This document shows positions 7,462 through 9,709 of a DNA stretch of 9,709 nt, in pieces (position 1 is the stretch's first letter; each line of letters begins with the position of its first letter). Both the position numbers and the translations under genes were made by a program. Origin of the DNA: Deltaproteobacteria bacterium (lineage in GTDB: Bacteria > Bdellovibrionota > Bdellovibrionia > JABDDW01); contig JABDDW010000057.1 in assembly GCA_013287405.1 (NCBI GenBank), forward strand, positions 1-9,709. Reading direction: 5' to 3'. The notes under the pieces are model-generated. The model worked only from the letters and a program-made list of their open reading frames with translations. It searched no databases and was not told the DNA's origin.

Positions 7462-8655
7462 TTGGAAGTTCCTCGCATTCTTGTTGGTTTGTTATTACTC
7501 CTTCTGCTTTGCCTTTCTGCCCTTATCTTTATTCTCATAGGTGGAACAATATCAGGATTACTGGGCTTTAGAAACATTGTAGACTATTCATTGAAAGAGC
7601 AGATTGCTGCATGGTTGGTTCTCATTATTATCTTGGCCGCCCTGCCAAGGTTTATGACAGAGTTTGGACTTTACAGGGTCTCTTTGTTTTTTTGTTTTAC
7701 TCTAATTCTAGTTGGATTTAATTTCCTTTATGGGCAATGCGGAATTCTCTCCCTAGGGCACGCTGGATTTGTTTCTTTGGGAGGGTTTGTAACAGCCTTC
7801 TTGTACACCGGCACTTTTGGGATCAAATTTCCTTTTTTTCTGTCAATGATAATTGCTTCAATCAGTTCTTTTACGTTTGGACTTATTTTGGGCCTGCCTT
7901 CACTTCGAGTCAAAGATTACTATCTTGTTATTGTGACACTGGGGTTTATGCTCGCCGTACCGCAATTGTTGTCCTCCAAATATTTGGCTCCTTACACTGG
8001 AATGAGTATGGGTGGGATTTCAACAGATTCAATGGTGATACCAAAAATCCTATCTTGGATGTCAGTTCAGACTTGGAACTACTTCTTCGTTGTTGGGACA
8101 GCTATTTTTCTTATCGTCATGGCTTATAATCTTATGCATCATAGCCCCATCGGTCGAGCCTTTCGCACAATCAAATGTGACGTTGAGGTTTCAACAATTC
8201 TTGGGATACCCGTTGTAAAATATAAGTTGTTAGCTTTCGCAATGAGCGCGGCATACGCTTCAATCGCCGGCAGTCTAATAATGTATATAAATCGATTTAT
8301 TTCCTCTGACAGTTATAATGTTAATGATTCCATCGATTACATTGTAGCGGCAGTGGTTGGAGGGCCAGAGAGTATCTTGGGTTGCGTCGTGGGCGGACTA
8401 TTTCTAACATTTCAAAAGGATTTGGCAGCAGGCATGGGAAATCTCGTTCTCGGTGGCAACCATCTTGCTCGAATGTTCTATGGTATGATCATGATCCTTG
8501 TAGTTTTTGTGGCCCCGCGCGGGATCGCCGGAGAAGTATCACGGAGAATTAGATCGCGATTCATTTCAAAACCACAGCGCGGGAAGTATTATTATTCCCC
8601 ACCGCCAGACTACGACTTTTTAGATATGAAGGGTTCTACAATAAAAGAGGAGTAA
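7462..8655 (+). CDS. livM: LIV-type ABC transporter permease, LivM-like
   Basis: This is an inner-membrane permease subunit of a branched-chain amino-acid type importer. The 397-residue product is strongly hydrophobic, with helices visible near residues 5-27, 47-63, 72-92, 104-118, 123-144, 154-170, 206-221, 256-276 and 338-352. Family signatures are GFNFLYGQCGILSLGHAGF (85-103), SLRVKDYYLVIVTLGF (147-162), the cytoplasmic loop SPIGRAFRTIKCDVEVSTILGI (228-249) that meets the ATPases, and AAVVGGPESILGCVVGG (296-312). The TTG start at 7462 has GGAG at 7454-7457, four bases ahead. No ATG or GTG lies upstream in frame after the stop at 7402-7404, and the next Met (residue 65) is too late, so the start is uncertain. 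The C-terminal tail after 354 is charged, with tyrosines and a PPP run, probably cytoplasmic. It ends 8 bases before livH. The order livM-livH reverses that of E. coli. Confidence 0.88.
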   Translation: MEVPRILVGLLLLLLLCLSALIFILIGGTISGLLGFRNIVDYSLKEQIAAWLVLIIILAALPRFMTEFGLYRVSLFFCFTLILVGFNFLYGQCGILSLGHAGFVSLGGFVTAFLYTGTFGIKFPFFLSMIIASISSFTFGLILGLPSLRVKDYYLVIVTLGFMLAVPQLLSSKYLAPYTGMSMGGISTDSMVIPKILSWMSVQTWNYFFVVGTAIFLIVMAYNLMHHSPIGRAFRTIKCDVEVSTILGIPVVKYKLLAFAMSAAYASIAGSLIMYINRFISSDSYNVNDSIDYIVAAVVGGPESILGCVVGGLFLTFQKDLAAGMGNLVLGGNHLARMFYGMIMILVVFVAPRGIAGEVSRRIRSRFISKPQRGKYYYSPPPDYDFLDMKGSTIKEE

Positions 8656-8663
8656 GGAAAAGA

Positions 8664-9560
8664 ATGAATCCTATTTATGAGAAGATCCTTGCCCAAATTA
8701 TTTCAGGAGTGGCGTATGGCAGTATTTACGGAATTTTTGCTCTCTCCATTGTTTTTCTATATAGAGTTAATCGGCTGTTTAATCTCGCTTCTACAGAGAT
8801 TGCAACTTTTTTTGTGATTTGTATGTATTTTCTCATGAAGCATATGTCCTATTTGCTCGCATTTGCTCTAACTATTATCTTGGCCTTCATAGGTGGGTGT
8901 AGTCTTCACTTTGGTCTAATGAGAGTCGTTACCGAGAGGAAAAACGTGCTCCATTCCAACGAAACCGTAATAACAATTGGGGTTTTTACAATTCTAAATA
9001 GCCTATCGTCTTTTCTGTTTAGCGATGAGGCTCAGAAATTTCCAAGCCCTCTACCAGAACGGGTCCTCAATTTTTGGGGTGTCAATGTGGCTTTAAATAC
9101 TCTAGCAATTCTTGGTTTTGCAGTTTTGATAGCTCTTGCGCTTCTTTTTATTCTGCGCTTACTGCCAATAGGCTTGCTGATGGAGGCAACATCAGAAAAT
9201 ATCGTTAACGCTAGACTCAGGGGGATTAAAGTTTCCAATATACTGGCTTTGGCGTGGGGGGTTGCGACGGCGATTTCGGTAACTGCTGCCGTTTTGATCG
9301 CGCCCGCTCTATTCTTATCTCCGGGCATGTTACGACAAGTTTTTTCTTATGCGTTAATTGCGGTTGCCATCGGAGGTTTAGAGAGCCCTTTTGGAGCCGT
9401 TGTTGGCGGCGTCCTCATCGGAATTGTTGAGAATCTTTCAACCAATTTTGAGGTTTTTGGTTCAGAGTTAAAATTTTTAGCTGTGTTCTGTCTGCTTTTA
9501 GTCATGCTGATCGTTAAACCGCGGGGACTTTGGGGTCGCGAAGAGCATAGACGGGTCTAG
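8664..9560 (+). CDS. livH: LIV-type ABC transporter permease, LivH-like
   Basis: This second permease subunit would form the heterodimeric channel with the LivM-like protein. At 298 residues it has the normal LivH length. Signatures are SGVAYGSIYGIFALSIVFLY (14-33), the NLASTE segment (40-45) where relatives usually read NFAQGE, the ATPase-contact loop LLMEATSENIVNARLRGIKV (171-190), and GGLESPFGAVVGGVLIGIVE (237-256), ending KPRGLWG. The ATG at 8664 is preceded by AAGGA at 8654-8658, five bases away and overlapping the livM stop, so the two are almost certainly cotranslated. The two ATPases (LivG, LivF) a functional transporter needs are not in the window; they may lie to the right, to the left behind the binding protein, or elsewhere. 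The substrate depends on the binding protein, and amino-acid import is the default guess. Confidence 0.9.
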   Translation: MNPIYEKILAQIISGVAYGSIYGIFALSIVFLYRVNRLFNLASTEIATFFVICMYFLMKHMSYLLAFALTIILAFIGGCSLHFGLMRVVTERKNVLHSNETVITIGVFTILNSLSSFLFSDEAQKFPSPLPERVLNFWGVNVALNTLAILGFAVLIALALLFILRLLPIGLLMEATSENIVNARLRGIKVSNILALAWGVATAISVTAAVLIAPALFLSPGMLRQVFSYALIAVAIGGLESPFGAVVGGVLIGIVENLSTNFEVFGSELKFLAVFCLLLVMLIVKPRGLWGREEHRRV

Positions 9561-9667
9561 GCTAGTCCAGTTCTCTTGCAATTCATCAATTTCTGATCGT
9601 CTTTTATGGCTAAACTACCGATTTTACTTATGGTAACAAATATCTCACCCTCACTAAAGAGCTTTGT

Positions 9668-9709
9668 ATGAGCGAGTCCATTTTAAAAAACTCTAAGTAT
9701 CATCTGATC
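9668..9709 (+). CDS. possible start of a further gene, cut by the right edge
   Basis: An ATG at 9668 has a good ribosome binding site, AAAGAG at 9656-9661, six bases ahead. It opens 14 codons to the window end, beginning MSESILKNSKYHLI. It lies 107 bases after livH on the same strand, where a LivG or LivF ATPase would be expected, but the residues do not match the usual ATPase opening. Too short to identify. Confidence 0.35.
   Translation, partial: MSESILKNSKYHLI

Noticed and set aside
7737..8129. Plus-strand reading frame of 130 codons inside livM
   Set aside because: A shifted-frame shadow of conserved LivM sequence; the product has no recognisable features.
9032..9328. Minus-strand reading frame of 98 codons
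   Set aside because: It is opposite livH; the Ala/Lys/Ile-rich product is what the reverse of a membrane-protein gene tends to give.
9606..9671. 21-codon reading frame beginning MAKLPILLMV whose TGA overlaps the ATG at 9668
   Set aside because: No ribosome binding site precedes it and the frame is very short. Its opening loosely recalls an ABC ATPase start, but it ends before any Walker motif, so I treat it as chance.
1..9709. tRNA, rRNA, CRISPR array, insertion-sequence ends or attachment sites
   Set aside because: I looked for cloverleaf-type arms, regularly spaced repeats, transposase motifs and terminal inverted repeats and saw none.

Overview
The window looks like an accessory locus from a Gram-negative bacterium. 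The DNA is A+T-leaning (about 40% G+C by eye, not computed). There is a Sec-type signal peptide on a periplasmic solute-binding protein, and TTG serves as start codon for two genes. Nothing in the sequence fixes the genus. A proteobacterial or former-deltaproteobacterial host fits the gene families but is inference only.

Layout: (1) Positions 1-417, minus strand: the first 139 codons of a Leu/Ile/Val-type (type 1 periplasmic fold) ABC solute-binding protein that runs off the left edge. (2) Positions 418-631: a divergent intergenic region with a promoter-like sequence for each direction and a small hairpin. (3) Positions 632-2324, plus strand: two overlapping genes for the alpha and beta subunits of a glutaconate CoA-transferase-type (family I) enzyme. 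(4) Positions 2325-2418: a short gap with a 12-bp inverted repeat overlapping a TATAAC box, next to a partly self-complementary ribosome binding site. (5) Positions 2419-6996: a 1525-residue non-ribosomal peptide synthetase (NRPS) with order condensation, adenylation, carrier, condensation (C-A-T-C) and no thioesterase. (6) Positions 6997-7461: 465 bases without a confident gene. (7) Positions 7462-9560: two LIV-type ABC permeases, LivM-like then LivH-like. (8) Positions 9561-9709: a spacer and the first 14 codons of a possible further gene, which could be the missing ATPase but cannot be identified.

Possible joint role (inference): the LIV-type transporter (divergent binding protein plus two permeases) could import a small amino- or carboxylic-acid substrate. 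The CoA-transferase could convert a carboxylate into an acyl-CoA. The one-module NRPS could join an acyl or aminoacyl donor to one activated amino acid, and its terminal condensation domain could release the product onto a free amine. No part of this small acyl-amino-acid-amide scheme is proven by sequence alone. The arrangement of CoA-transferase, C-A-T-C NRPS and LIV transporter on one strand is the main reason to look again. Oddities are an HHxxxDF (instead of HHxxxDG) motif in the first condensation domain, an adenylation pocket code I cannot match to a known substrate, and the unexplained leader of livM.
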